Source of the DNA: Actinomycetota bacterium
Lineage (GTDB): Bacteria; Actinomycetota; Geothermincolia; Geothermincolales; RBG-13-55-18
NCBI GenBank assembly: GCA_014360645.1
Contig: JACIXD010000003.1
Span: forward strand, 186,001-250,000
DNA length: 64,000 bases
Reading direction: 5' to 3'
How positions within the stretch are numbered: position 1 is the first letter of the stretch; every line of letters starts with the position of its first letter. Positions 8,198 through 20,837 of this stretch are shown here, piece after piece. The position numbers and the translations under genes are program-made. A model generated the notes under the pieces. The model had not been told where the DNA came from, did no database searches, and worked only from the letters and a program-made list of their open reading frames with translations.

Positions 8198-10645
8198 TCA
8201 GGTCTTTCCCACGGTGATGATGACCTGCGCTCCGGGGCTCGCGGACGCCCCGGCGCCCGGGAACTGGCTGATGACCGTGCCCGCCAGGGAGGGATCCGAG
8301 GGACTGTAGACCACCTTGTAGGTGAAGCCGGCGCCCGTCAGGGCCTCCTTGGCCGCGGTCTCGCTCATGCCCACCACGCCGGGCACCCTGGACTGAGGCG
8401 AAGGCCCCTGGCTCACGGTTATGGAGACGTGGGAGCCCGCGCTGACGGTGGTGCCCGCCAGGGGGGACTGGCCGATCACCGTGCCCTTGGGGGCGGTGTC
8501 CGAGTAGGCGTAGTTGACCACCGGATTGAGTCCCACGCCGCGTATGGCCGCCACCGCGCCGCTCTCGGACATCCCCGTCACCCCCGGCACGTTGACGCGC
8601 TGGTTCTGAGGGTTGTGGATGGTGCACTGCTGGGTGGGCTCCTCGCCGCGCCGGAAGGTGCGCGACTCGGTATGAGGACACAGGGAGGTCGCCAGGAGCC
8701 CGCTCTCGGTGCAGATGGTCACGGTGACCCACTCCGATTCCTCCTCTTCGTCTCCGTACCCGAACTCCGCCCGGGGGAACTCGCTGGCCGGCACGTCCTT
8801 CAGGGCCTTCTCCATGAACTTCTTCCAGATCTGGGCGGGGAAGGTGCCCCCATAGACGGTGATGCCGTGCACGCTGCGCATGGGGACCAGGCCCTGGGGG
8901 TACCCCACCCATACCGCCGCCGAGAGGTCGGGGGTGTAGCCGCAGAACCAGGCGTCGGCATAGTTGTCGGTGGTGCCCGTCTTGCCCGCCTGGGGGCGGT
9001 CGATGCGAGCGGCGCGGCCCGTGCCGTGGCGCACCGCGTCCTGGAGGATGGAGTTGACCACCGCCGCCACGTCCTCGCGCACCACCCGCTTACCCTTGGG
9101 GGCATGCTCGTAGAGGACCTCTCCGCCGGCGTCGGTGATCCTCAGCACGCAGGTAGGGGGGACGTAGACGCCGTTGTAGGCCAGGGTCCCGAAGGCGCTG
9201 GCCATCTCCAGGGGATTGACCTCGCAGCTCCCTAGGGCGATGGAGGGGTAGGGAGGGATGTTGGATTTGATGCCCATGGCCTGGGCCATCTGCGCCACCC
9301 TCTGGGGGCCGACGTCGCGGATCAGCCGCGCGTATACCACGTTGACGGAGCGCACGGTGGCGGCATAAAGGTTTATGGTCCCGTAGCTCGAGCCCTCGGC
9401 ATTGCCCACCTTCCACTTGGTGCCGTCGGGGAACTCCAGGGTGGTGGGGGAGGAGTCGTAGGTCTTGTAGGGGGAGATGCCGTTGCTTATGGCCGTGGTG
9501 AGCACGAAGACCTTGAAGGCGGAGCCCGGCTGACGCCCCCCCTGGGCGGCGATGTTGTACTGCTGTTCGCTGTAATCCTTTCCCCCCACCATGGCCTTGA
9601 TCTCCCCCGTACGGGGGTCCACCGCGCACAGGGCTGCGGCGGGGTCTCCGGGCCGGTCCAGGGTGGAGGCGATGGCCTCCTCGGCGTAGCGTTGCATATC
9701 CAGGTCGAGGGTGGTGTAAACGCGCAGCCCTCCGCGGAAGATGATGTCGTCGGGGGATAGGTCGCCGAAACGCGCCCGCAGGTCCTGGTCGCCCGCGAAG
9801 AGGTTGTAGAGGTACTTCTTCACGTACTCTACGAAGTAGGGGGCGACGGTGCTGGGGCTCTCCTCGGGTATCGGTTTCACCATCTTGTCCTCGCCCACCT
9901 CCACCCGCTGCGCCTTGGCCTCCGCGGCCTCCGAGGCGGTGATGTAACCCAGGTCCCTCATCTTGTCCAGGACCAGGTTTCGCCGCGCCTCGGCGGCGCC
10001 GGGGTTGAGATACGGCGAATAGTAGTTGGGGATGCGGATGACCGCCGCCAGCAGCGCCGCCTCGCCGAGGGTGAGCTCCGAGGGCTGCTTGTGGAAGAAG
10101 ACCTCGCAGGCCTTCTTAACCCCGTAGCAACCCTGCCCGAAATAGACGTCGTTGAGATACATCTCCAGGATCTTGTCCTTGGAGTATCTGCGCTCGAGCT
10201 GGAAGGCCAGGCTGGCCTCCTCCACCTTCCTCCAGTAGGTCCTCTCCTTGCCGGTAAGGGTGTTCTTCACGTACTGCTGGGTGATGGTGGAGGCGCCCTG
10301 CACCACCTGGCCCTGCACCACGTTGGTCCAGAAGGCGCGGGCGATGGCCCTCCAGTCCACTCCACCGTGCTGGTAGAAGCGCTCGTCCTCGATGGCGATG
10401 ACCGCTTCCCGCAGGTTCTCGCAGATCTGGTCCAGGGTGACGTTCTCGCGGTTCTGCTCCCCGTGCAGCTCCGCGATGACCGTGCCGTCGGCGGCGATGA
10501 TCTTGGAGGTCTGGTCCAGGCGCAGCTTGCCCAGGCTATCCAGACGGGGAAGCCCTATGCCGGTGTAGAACCAGAAGAGGAAGCCGCCCGTCATCAGCGC
10601 CAGGCAGAGGAAAACGATCAGGCCGATCCTGAGCATCACGCGCAT
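8198..10645 (-). CDS. Class A penicillin-binding protein (transglycosylase/transpeptidase) with two PASTA domains
   Basis: An 815-residue bifunctional peptidoglycan synthase. Residues 7-28 form a signal anchor. The GT51 transglycosylase follows, with catalytic EDERFYQHGGVDW (Glu86) and GASTITQQYVKN. The transpeptidase has SxxK at Ser375-Lys378 (GSAFK), SVN at 433-435 and KTGTT at 555-559. Two C-terminal PASTA domains (about 685-750 and 752-815) each begin with VPGV and would sense muropeptides or beta-lactams outside the cell. This matches PonA-type enzymes of Gram-positive bacteria and implies a PASTA-type cell wall. It begins ATG at 10645 and is divergent from tyrS. Confidence 0.96.
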   Translation of the reverse strand: MRVMLRIGLIVFLCLALMTGGFLFWFYTGIGLPRLDSLGKLRLDQTSKIIAADGTVIAELHGEQNRENVTLDQICENLREAVIAIEDERFYQHGGVDWRAIARAFWTNVVQGQVVQGASTITQQYVKNTLTGKERTYWRKVEEASLAFQLERRYSKDKILEMYLNDVYFGQGCYGVKKACEVFFHKQPSELTLGEAALLAAVIRIPNYYSPYLNPGAAEARRNLVLDKMRDLGYITASEAAEAKAQRVEVGEDKMVKPIPEESPSTVAPYFVEYVKKYLYNLFAGDQDLRARFGDLSPDDIIFRGGLRVYTTLDLDMQRYAEEAIASTLDRPGDPAAALCAVDPRTGEIKAMVGGKDYSEQQYNIAAQGGRQPGSAFKVFVLTTAISNGISPYKTYDSSPTTLEFPDGTKWKVGNAEGSSYGTINLYAATVRSVNVVYARLIRDVGPQRVAQMAQAMGIKSNIPPYPSIALGSCEVNPLEMASAFGTLAYNGVYVPPTCVLRITDAGGEVLYEHAPKGKRVVREDVAAVVNSILQDAVRHGTGRAARIDRPQAGKTGTTDNYADAWFCGYTPDLSAAVWVGYPQGLVPMRSVHGITVYGGTFPAQIWKKFMEKALKDVPASEFPRAEFGYGDEEEESEWVTVTICTESGLLATSLCPHTESRTFRRGEEPTQQCTIHNPQNQRVNVPGVTGMSESGAVAAIRGVGLNPVVNYAYSDTAPKGTVIGQSPLAGTTVSAGSHVSITVSQGPSPQSRVPGVVGMSETAAKEALTGAGFTYKVVYSPSDPSLAGTVISQFPGAGASASPGAQVIITVGKT

Positions 10646-10812
10646 TTCCGGACCCCTTTACGCGCAAAGGCCGTCAACAGGAATTGTACCTATAATTAGA
10701 TTTCGTTTGTAGGGGCACGGTTCCTCTCGCCGCTTCAAAATGCCCGGCGCGGCGGCTCTGGGCGCGGACGGGAGCGCTTTACCGGCCGGGGTGCTTGCGG
10801 TATCCTTTTTTA

Positions 10813-11008
10813 GACATCGCGGAGGAGAGGCCGTGGCGCTGGTGAAGGACCCGGAATACCAGATGAAGGTGATCCTCTCGGGCGCGGCGGAGTGCCTGCC
10901 CGAGAAAAGCCCGTTGGACATCGCGTAGGAGAGGCCGTGGCGCTGGTGAAGGACCCGGAATACCAGATGAAGGTGATCCTCTCGGGCGCGGCGGAGTGCC
11001 TGCCCGAG
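10813..11008 (+). repeat. 104-bp tandem duplication of the tyrS 5' end
   Basis: Bases 10813-10904 recur at 10917-11008 with a single mismatch (10822 G, 10926 T). Twelve unique bases, AAAAGCCCGTTG, separate the copies. Each copy contains the ribosome binding site GGAGAGG, a GTG start and the first 24 codons of tyrS. The 104-bp period is not a multiple of three, so only the second copy reads into the full gene. Confidence 0.97.
10833..10928 (+). other. Putative leader ORF made from the duplicated tyrS start
   Basis: GTG 10833 behind GGAGGAGAGG opens 31 codons. The first 24 equal the TyrS N-terminus (VALVKDPEYQ...), followed by KSPLDIA and stop TAG 10926-10928. The stop uses the only base that differs between the two repeat copies (GAG to TAG). 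It ends 8 nt before the tyrS GTG at 10937, a spacing that would allow translational coupling. Whether it is translated, or simply a by-product of the duplication, cannot be told from sequence. Confidence 0.4.
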
Positions 11009-12190
11009 GGAGACCTCGCGGCCAAGGTGGAGAGGGCCATTGCGGAGGAGCGGCCCCTGAGGGTAAAGCTGGGGGTGGACCCCACCCGACCCGACCTCCA
11101 CCTCGGGCACGCCGTGCCCCTGCGCAAGCTGCGGCAGTTCCAGGACCTCGGCCACACCGCCATCCTCCTCATCGGTGACTTCACCGCCCTGGTGGGAGAC
11201 CCCTCCGCGCGCGACGTCACCCGTCCCCAGCTCACTCCGGAAGAGGTCAGGGCCAATGCCGCCACCTACGCCGAGCAGGCCTTCCGCATCCTGGACAGGG
11301 AAAGGACGGTGCTGGAATACAACAGCCGCTGGCTGGCGCCCCTGACCTTCGCCGAGCTCCTGCGGCTCACCGCCCATTTCACCGTGGCCCGCCTGCTGGA
11401 ACGCGACGATTTCGCGAGGCGCTACGCCTCCAACCTCTCCATCGGCCTGCACGAGTTCCTCTACCCGGTGATGCAGGCCTACGACTCGGTGGCCCTGGAG
11501 GCGGACGTGGAGATCGGGGGCACGGACCAAATCTTCAACCTCCTGGCGGGAAGGGAGCTGCAGCGCGACCTCGGACAGGAGCCCCAGAGCGTCCTCACCC
11601 TACCCATCCTGGTGGGCCTGGACGGGGAGAAGAAGATGTCCAAGAGCCTGGGCAACTACGTGGGCCTCACCGATCCCCCCGAGGAGATGTTCGGTAAGCT
11701 CATGTCCCTCTCCGACGAGCTCATGCCGGATTATTTCCGCCTCACCACCCCCCTGGAACCGGGGGAGGTGGACGCCCTACTTGCGGATCTGGAATCGGGA
11801 GCCATCCACCCCATGCGCGCCAAAAGGCGCTTGGCCGCGGAGGTGGTGGGCCTTTACTGGGGACCGGAGGCCGCGGAGGAGGCGGAGCGTGCCTTCGACC
11901 GCGTGCACGTGGAGAGGGAGGCGCCGGAGGAGATCCCGGTGGCGGAGATAGACCCACGGGAGCTCGCGGGCGGAGCCATCTGGCTTCCCCGCCTTCTGGC
12001 GCTGGCCGGGCTGGCCTCTTCCAGCAGCGAGGGAAAGCGACTGGTGGCCCAGGGGGGGATAAGACTGGGCGACCGCGTGGTGGACGACGTGGACCTGGAG
12101 CTCACGCGCGAGGAGCTGGAGGGCCTGCTCATCCAGAAGGGAAAACGGCACTTCCGCCTCATCAGGCTCGGGGAGGGGGACGGGAGTTGA
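10937..12190 (+). CDS. tyrS: Tyrosyl-tRNA synthetase
   Basis: A class I aminoacyl-tRNA synthetase of 417 residues that charges tRNA-Tyr. The HIGH-type motif is HLGH (55-58). VEIGGTDQIFNLL is the tyrosine/ATP-site region. The KMSKS loop is exact at 233-237, as in TyrZ-type enzymes, rather than the KFGKT of the E. coli enzyme. A C-terminal S4-like RNA-binding domain (SSSEGKRLVAQGGIRLGDR) occupies about residues 350-415. GTG 10937 with AGGAGAGG upstream is chosen; in-frame extension to 10892 would run into the duplicated segment. No T-box specifier or AGGGTGG-type motif is visible in the leader. Confidence 0.95.
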   Translation: MALVKDPEYQMKVILSGAAECLPEGDLAAKVERAIAEERPLRVKLGVDPTRPDLHLGHAVPLRKLRQFQDLGHTAILLIGDFTALVGDPSARDVTRPQLTPEEVRANAATYAEQAFRILDRERTVLEYNSRWLAPLTFAELLRLTAHFTVARLLERDDFARRYASNLSIGLHEFLYPVMQAYDSVALEADVEIGGTDQIFNLLAGRELQRDLGQEPQSVLTLPILVGLDGEKKMSKSLGNYVGLTDPPEEMFGKLMSLSDELMPDYFRLTTPLEPGEVDALLADLESGAIHPMRAKRRLAAEVVGLYWGPEAAEEAERAFDRVHVEREAPEEIPVAEIDPRELAGGAIWLPRLLALAGLASSSSEGKRLVAQGGIRLGDRVVDDVDLELTREELEGLLIQKGKRHFRLIRLGEGDGS

Positions 12191-12438
12191 GGCAACCCCC
12201 CGATGCTCCGCTCACCGCGAGACAGCGGGCGGGGACGCCGGCCTCCCCGTGGCCTCTCATGGCCCGTAGGTGACAACGCCCGGGTGCGGCGTGGCGGTGA
12301 CGGTCGCTGCCGCCTTCTCTCGCGCGGCGGGAGGCGAAGGCGAGCGGGGGCGGTTCACCGATGGCCGCTGCATGTCGGACCTGCCCGCAGGCGGCGGTGT
12401 CCGCGCCGGATACGAGGCGGCAGCGGCAGATACACCCT

Positions 12439-12467
12439 TTGACATGCCCTTTTGATGGTGTTATCAT
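12439..12467 (+). promoter_or_regulatory. rRNA promoter P1 (TTGACA-N17-TATCAT)
   Basis: A perfect -35 TTGACA (12439-12444), 17-bp spacer and -10 TATCAT (12462-12467) with an upstream TG (12459-12460), so it is also an extended -10 promoter. It is the strongest consensus promoter in the window. It lies 330 bp before the 16S gene, with the predicted start near 12474. The rest of the gap from 12191 to 12438 shows no gene. Confidence 0.8.
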
Positions 12468-12563
12468 AAAATTTGCGGCAAGCCCGCCGGGTTTTATCCC
12501 GATTGATAAAAAGGAGGCGGTATTCCGGATACTTTTGGAAACACTTCAAGGGTTATACGGGAT

Positions 12564-12586
12564 GCCGCTGGAGAAGCGGCGTTTTT
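12564..12586 (+). terminator. Hairpin plus T-run inside the 16S leader (possible attenuator)
   Basis: Stem GCCGCT / AGCGGC (12564-12569, 12575-12580) with a 5-nt loop is followed directly by GTTTTTG. It lies after promoter P1 and just before a second TTGACA, so it could partly terminate P1 transcripts or insulate P2. The stem is only 6 bp, hence weak. Confidence 0.5.
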
Positions 12587-12598
12587 GATGCCGTGACG

Positions 12599-12627
12599 TT
12601 GACAGGGTATGCTGCGCGTGCTACTTT
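12599..12627 (+). promoter_or_regulatory. rRNA promoter P2 (TTGACA-N17-TACTTT)
   Basis: A perfect TTGACA at 12599-12604 is followed at 17 bp by TACTTT, a weak -10. It lies downstream of the leader hairpin and 35 bp before the 16S processing stem. A two-promoter rRNA leader is common in bacteria. Confidence 0.5.
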
Positions 12628-12661
12628 GTAGCCTTGTTGGATTCGGCGCTTGAGCCGTGTT

Positions 12662-12697
12662 CCTTGAAAACTAAACAGCGTAAAAGACAGAGAGAGT
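12662..12697 (+). promoter_or_regulatory. 16S leader: boxA-like element and 5' arm of processing stem
   Basis: The leader CCTTGAAAACTAAACAGCG and the following 15 bases pair with the 16S trailer at 14390-14420 (CGCTGTTTAGTTTTGAAGG and preceding bases). This would form the long RNase III-type stem enclosing 16S. The preceding TGTTCCTTGAAAAC also resembles the boxA antitermination element of Gram-positive rRNA leaders. Similar CTTTGAAAAC/CCTTGAAAAC elements precede 23S and 5S. Confidence 0.75.
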
Positions 12698-12796
12698 AGA
12701 GCTCCAATCAATTCCGTTCCGATCCGCCCCTGGGTGGATCGCGGCCGGTAGGGAGCCCGGATACGCTCCAAGTATGTAAGTCCGCAAGGACTGCAT

Positions 12797-14346
<1,550 letters not shown>

Positions 14347-14389
14347 GGGAAAAGCCGCATGGCATGCGGCGACCAACAAACGCATCCGT

Positions 14390-14420
14390 CTCTCGTCTTT
14401 GCGCTGTTTAGTTTTGAAGG
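14390..14420 (+). other. 16S trailer, 3' arm of processing stem
   Basis: Complementary to the leader at 12662-12697 (core CGCTGTTTAGTTTT). It lies immediately before the terminator hairpin at 14423, so the precursor ends right after its own processing site. Confidence 0.75.
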
Positions 14421-14422
14421 AA

Positions 14423-14451
14423 TCGGCGCCACGGCGCCGAATCCTTTTTTT
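14423..14451 (+). terminator. Rho-independent terminator directly after 16S
   Basis: Stem TCGGCGCC / GGCGCCGA (14423-14430, 14433-14440) is followed by ATCC and seven Ts (14445-14451). It is a textbook intrinsic terminator placed about 80 nt after the 16S 3' end and before the 23S gene. From 14452 to 14692 nothing further is recognised. Confidence 0.85.
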
Positions 14452-14692
14452 CGGAAAGGTTGCTACGGAGTGCCGCCGTAACCGGTCCGCGTGGCGACGG
14501 GATACCGGGAGTGGAAGCACGCTTTCCCTCACCGGGAGGTGGAGGGCGGGCTTCAGGAGAGGAGCGTCCCGCGGGTCCGCCGGTAGCGCGGATGGGAGGA
14601 GTCGGCGGGTGCGTTTCTCCGCTGCGGGAGCAGATGCTCGGGACGGCGCGGATGGCGGTGGCGAAGATGTTCGATGAGGCTGCTCTTGATTG

Positions 14693-14701
14693 TGCTATAG
14701 T
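14693..14701 (+). promoter_or_regulatory. Extended -10 promoter TGCTATAGT
   Basis: TG-C-TATAGT without a good -35, giving a predicted start near 14708. It is about 160 nt upstream of the membrane-protein gene between 16S and 23S. Two copies of TATCCGCGAC (near 14729 and 14760) lie in the resulting leader. Confidence 0.55.
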
Positions 14702-14866
14702 TTTAGAGTATTCATGCTGGGGAAGAATATCCGCGACAGGCGAAGCGGGGAGGCAACGGTATCCGCGACGGGAAAGAGGTATTTCGGGGCGCACGAAAAA
14801 TAATATAGGAGGAAAGGCGAAGGCGTCTTGCCCGAAACGGGCGTAGAGGGAAGAAAGGAGCGTGTG

Positions 14867-15391
14867 ATGGTACAGCAACCGCCAGGACCCCCGCCGGGAG
14901 GCATGCAGCCACCGCCCCCGCCACCGGGACAGCCGCCGCAGGCTCCCATGGGTCCGCCGAAGGTCCAGCTCGACACCTCGAAGCTGCCCATACCCGACCT
15001 GGTGGTGGCAGGAGGGGCTCTGCTCTGCTGGATCTTCGCGCTGCTGGGATGGTACAAGGCGAGCGTCGAGTTCTTTGGCTCCGCGACCGGCAAGGGCGGT
15101 TACCAGTGGTGGCCGTGGACCATCTACTTCCTGCTCTTCCTCTTCGCGGGGTTCATGATCGCCAACGAGATGGGCAACTTCATGTCCCTGAGCCTCCCCA
15201 CGGGCTTGATCTACCTGGGATGGGGCGCGGCGGGGACCCTGTTCACCCTGCTCGGCTTCCTCTTCAAGCCCAGCGTGGGGTTCGGCATCGGGGTGAAGAT
15301 GGGCATGAACTGGCCGGTTTGGATCATCATGATCCTCCTTTCCCTGGTGCCCATCGCCGGCGGCTTCATGAAGTTCAAGGAGGCGAAGTAG
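14867..15391 (+). CDS. Four-TM membrane protein with Pro-rich N-terminus, between 16S and 23S
   Basis: 174 residues. The first 40 or so are Pro/Gly/Gln-rich (PPGPPPGGMQPPPPPPGQPP), followed by four hydrophobic segments (starting near LVVAGGALLCWIF, TIYFLLFLFAGFMI, LIYLGWGAAGTLFTLLGF and WIIMILLSLVPIAGG). Such disordered-tail plus small-TM proteins are common in Actinobacteria and have no assigned function. ATG 14867 follows GAAAGGAG at good spacing. It has its own extended -10 promoter and sits after a terminator that ends the 16S transcript, so it is a real gene inserted in what would normally be the 16S-23S spacer. It may read through into 23S. Confidence 0.8.
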   Translation: MVQQPPGPPPGGMQPPPPPPGQPPQAPMGPPKVQLDTSKLPIPDLVVAGGALLCWIFALLGWYKASVEFFGSATGKGGYQWWPWTIYFLLFLFAGFMIANEMGNFMSLSLPTGLIYLGWGAAGTLFTLLGFLFKPSVGFGIGVKMGMNWPVWIIMILLSLVPIAGGFMKFKEAK

Positions 15392-15421
15392 AAAAAACTC
15401 GAGGGTCACCTGGATGACCTA

Positions 15422-15449
15422 TTGACCGCGGGCTTATAATTATTATAGG
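15422..15449 (+). promoter_or_regulatory. Candidate 23S promoter region (AT-rich)
   Basis: TTGACC (15422-15427), 16 bp, TATAGG (15444-15449), with a perfect TATAAT also at 15435-15440, in an otherwise GC-rich context. It lies between the membrane-protein stop and the 23S leader. A hairpin (GAGCGCA / TGCGCTC, 15462-15484) follows. Which -10 is used cannot be decided from sequence. Confidence 0.5.
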
Positions 15450-15500
15450 ATTCGTTTTTGTGAGCGCATCTTCGGGGTGCGCTCTTGATTCGGGATCGTA

Positions 15501-15529
15501 CCTTGAAAACTGCACAGTGATCGAAGAGG
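15501..15529 (+). promoter_or_regulatory. 23S leader: boxA-like element and 5' processing arm
   Basis: CCTTGAAAACTGCACAG and following bases pair with the 23S trailer at 18565-18593 (CTGTGCAGTTTTGAAGG). This gives the 23S processing stem, separate from that of 16S. Confidence 0.75.
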
Positions 15530-15534
15530 TTGTT

Positions 15535-18564
<3,030 letters not shown>

Positions 18565-18593
18565 CCTCGGAGATCGCTGTGCAGTTTTGAAGG
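18565..18593 (+). other. 23S trailer, 3' processing arm
   Basis: Complement of the 23S leader (15501-15529). A third CTTTGAAAAC boxA-like element follows at about 18609, ahead of 5S. Confidence 0.7.
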
Positions 18594-18629
18594 CACGTGA
18601 GGCGAGAGCTTTGAAAACCGAATACAAAT

Positions 18630-18749
<120 letters not shown>

Positions 18750-18755
18750 ACTTTT

Positions 18756-18783
18756 AAAGGGCCGGGAGACCGGCCCTTTTAAT
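18756..18783 (+). terminator. Rho-independent terminator after 5S
   Basis: AAAGGGCCGG-GAGA-CCGGCCCTTTT: a 10-bp stem with a GAGA tetraloop-like loop and a T-tail. It ends the 23S-5S unit. Confidence 0.9.
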
Positions 18784-18844
18784 TTCCACTCCGCGAAACG
18801 TCGGGTGTGCCGTCCGGAAAACCCCCTATCCTGTGAGTGCTCAC

Positions 18845-18870
18845 AAAGGGCCGGGAGACCGGCCCTTTCC
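18845..18870 (+). terminator. Second copy of the same terminator hairpin
   Basis: The same 24-base stem-loop is repeated exactly 89 bp downstream, now followed by TTTCCTGTG. The spacer between the two copies shows no gene. It is either a duplicated or back-up terminator for the rRNA unit. Confidence 0.85.
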
Positions 18871-18943
18871 TGTGTGCCGATGGGGCGGGTGAGGCGGCCG
18901 GGGCGGGGCTGCTTCCCCGGCTTCTCCTCGTTCCCGGGCCGCC

Positions 18944-19147
18944 TTAGATTGGCTTGCCCACGGTATTGACCTTCAGGAGCTGGTAGAGGGGGCAGTAGCC
19001 GGAGGCCACCGAGGAGATGAGCAACCCGGCATTGAGGGCCGCTATCACCGCCGGCTTACCCGGCCTGTTCCACGCCAGCGAGAGGAGGCCCAATGCCAGG
19101 GCCGCCCTTGCCAACCTGTCGAGGGTGCCCACGTTCTGCTGCATCAC
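18944..19147 (-). CDS. DUF2892 small membrane protein
   Basis: 67 residues. NVGTLDRLARAALALGLLSLA at the N-terminus and ending GYCPLYQLLKVNT, with two membrane helices between, is the DUF2892 pattern (as in the YgaP membrane part: NVGxxDRxxR...CPxYxxxGxNT). Function is unknown; some homologues are fused to rhodanese. The start at 19147 is chosen because GGAGGT is 7 nt upstream of that ATG, whereas an ATG two codons earlier is too close. The 430 bp upstream hold only the divergent promoter at 19455. Confidence 0.8.
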   Translation of the reverse strand: MMQQNVGTLDRLARAALALGLLSLAWNRPGKPAVIAALNAGLLISSVASGYCPLYQLLKVNTVGKPI

Positions 19148-19454
19148 CATCACCTCCGAGAGAAGATCTCCGCGCCCCTCGCCGGGGGCGCACGGCGCCG
19201 CGAACAGCTATGGCTCGAGGGTAACGCCGTGTCCCCGGGAGGTCAACGACCCGGAGACACTTGCCCCGCGTCGATGCGGCTCCGCCCGCCCTGTGCCGAT
19301 GGGAGGTTACAATATCCGCCTTCCCCGCACCGCCGCGGTGCGGCGGCCAGTGTTCCCGCGCAGCGATGAGCGGCGGGATCCGGGGCCGCCGAGTTGCAGG
19401 GAGCATCCCGTGCGCGGCCTCGACCCCAGGGCCTGCGGACGGCCGCCGCCCGTC

Positions 19455-19463
19455 TGCTAGAAT
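19455..19463 (+). promoter_or_regulatory. Extended -10 promoter TGCTAGAAT
   Basis: TG-C-TAGAAT with no -35 consensus. The predicted start near 19470 gives a leader of about 110 nt before the TPR gene at 19578. Confidence 0.5.
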
Positions 19464-19577
19464 GGGGGAGAAGGCGAGTCGGGATGTGACCCGTGACCCT
19501 CGCGCCGTCCAAGCAGGGAAAGAGGCCGCGGTATCTCTTAGGGGGCAGTCGGGTCACGGTGCGGGAGATGAGGTGCG

Positions 19578-20786
19578 ATGCGGGAGGGTATAAAGTCTTC
19601 GGAAGGGCGGATGAGGGCGGCCCTCTTCCAGTTCGCCACCAACGCCACGGGCAAGGTCGCAGCGGTCTTCGAGCACCTCCTCGCGCTGTACCTCATGCAC
19701 GGCCTGGAGCATGCGGCACATATGCAGGTGATCGACCTGCTCCCTCCCGCCCGCGAGGGGGAGGTCCTCTCCCTGGTCGGCGCGCATCGCGTCGAGGAGG
19801 TGAGGGAGGCGGCGCGGAGGGTCTCCGCCGATATCTGCCTCTGGGGGGAGCTGCGCTTCGGCCCGGAGGGCAGGCCCCGGGTGAACGAGGTGAGGGTCAC
19901 CCTCATGATGGCCGCGTCGGGCGATGACGGCGAGGCACGGAGCGCCGGCTTTCATTATTCCGGCCTGCGCGGGGACGTGAGGAGCGGAGAGCTGGAGCTC
20001 GACCTCCCCGCCCTGGAGGATCTGGTGGAGGAGATGATCCGTGAGGTGGCCGGTTTCGCGGGCCTGGAAGAGGACTGCCTGGACCCGGCCAGGATAGGGG
20101 AGGGCCTGCCCCGCTCGGACGGCGCGGCGGTGTATTTCATCTACGCCCTGCGCATGGTCACCGACCCCGCCATGAAGTTGAGGCTCTACCTCAAGGCCAT
20201 CGCCGCGGATCCCTATTTCCCCCTCGCCTATACCAATGCCGCCCAGCTCCTCCTGGGAGAGGGGAGGCACGGGGAGGCGCTCAAGCTGCTCCTCAGGGCG
20301 GAGTCGCGCCTCAAGGGCAGCGAGTTCGAGCCGGACGTCCTCAACCTCGCCGGCGTGGCCACCCTGCACATGGGCATGTGGGAAGACGCGGTGAAGCTTT
20401 GGCTGAAGGCCCTGGAGCTGTGTCCGGACCACGTGGAGACGCTCTGCAACCTCGCCGCCGCTTATGCCATGCGCGAGCTCTACGATGAGGCCGAGGGGTG
20501 CTACCGCGCCGCCCTCTCCTGGAGAGAGGATTATCCCCTGGCATGGTTCTCGCTGGGAAGGCTGCAGGCCCGCCGGGGCATGCACGAGGAGGCGGAGGCC
20601 TCCATGCGCCGCTACATCGAGCTCTGCCCCGGAGACCCCTGGGCTTATTACGTCCTCGGGACCAGCCTATCCCGGCAGGGGCGCGAGGCGGAGGCGGAGT
20701 TCTCCCTGGCGAAGGCGGCGCAGCTCGACCCCGACGGGGAGGCCGGCGCCCTGGCCAGGCGGGAACTTGACGAGCTCAGGCGCTGA
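19578..20786 (+). CDS. TPR protein with unassigned N-terminal domain
   Basis: 402 residues. About residues 1-180 form a globular alpha/beta region with no motif I recognise; it contains ADICLWGELRFGPEG and VNEVRVTLMMAAS, a pattern reminiscent of the strand-rich domains that precede TPRs in some adenylate-cyclase-type or TolB-like proteins. Residues 200-395 contain five or six TPR units (FPLAYTNAAQLLLGEGRHGE, DVLNLAGVATLHMGMWEDAV and others). No signal peptide. ATG 19578 has only a weak GGAGATGAGG site. It is convergent with the crotonase gene. A scaffold role is probable; specificity is unknown. Confidence 0.75.
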   Translation: MREGIKSSEGRMRAALFQFATNATGKVAAVFEHLLALYLMHGLEHAAHMQVIDLLPPAREGEVLSLVGAHRVEEVREAARRVSADICLWGELRFGPEGRPRVNEVRVTLMMAASGDDGEARSAGFHYSGLRGDVRSGELELDLPALEDLVEEMIREVAGFAGLEEDCLDPARIGEGLPRSDGAAVYFIYALRMVTDPAMKLRLYLKAIAADPYFPLAYTNAAQLLLGEGRHGEALKLLLRAESRLKGSEFEPDVLNLAGVATLHMGMWEDAVKLWLKALELCPDHVETLCNLAAAYAMRELYDEAEGCYRAALSWREDYPLAWFSLGRLQARRGMHEEAEASMRRYIELCPGDPWAYYVLGTSLSRQGREAEAEFSLAKAAQLDPDGEAGALARRELDELRR

Positions 20787-20837
20787 CGCCGCATCACCCG
20801 CCCGGGCGAGGGGGAGCTACCCGCGGCCACCCCGCGC

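Noticed and set aside
5514-8912. A very long open frame on the minus strand opposite the RemA-like, NIF3 and TPR genes
   Set aside because: High GC at third positions keeps antisense frames open. The plus-strand frames show family motifs and ribosome sites, whereas this one is low-complexity and crosses several genes.
10646-10936. T-box riboswitch upstream of tyrS
   Set aside because: No AGGGTGGNACCGCG motif or specifier stem was seen; only the duplicated start and short ORF.
14711-14790. Two copies of TATCCGCGAC as a regulatory tandem
   Set aside because: Only 10 bases in common and no symmetry; too short to claim as an operator.
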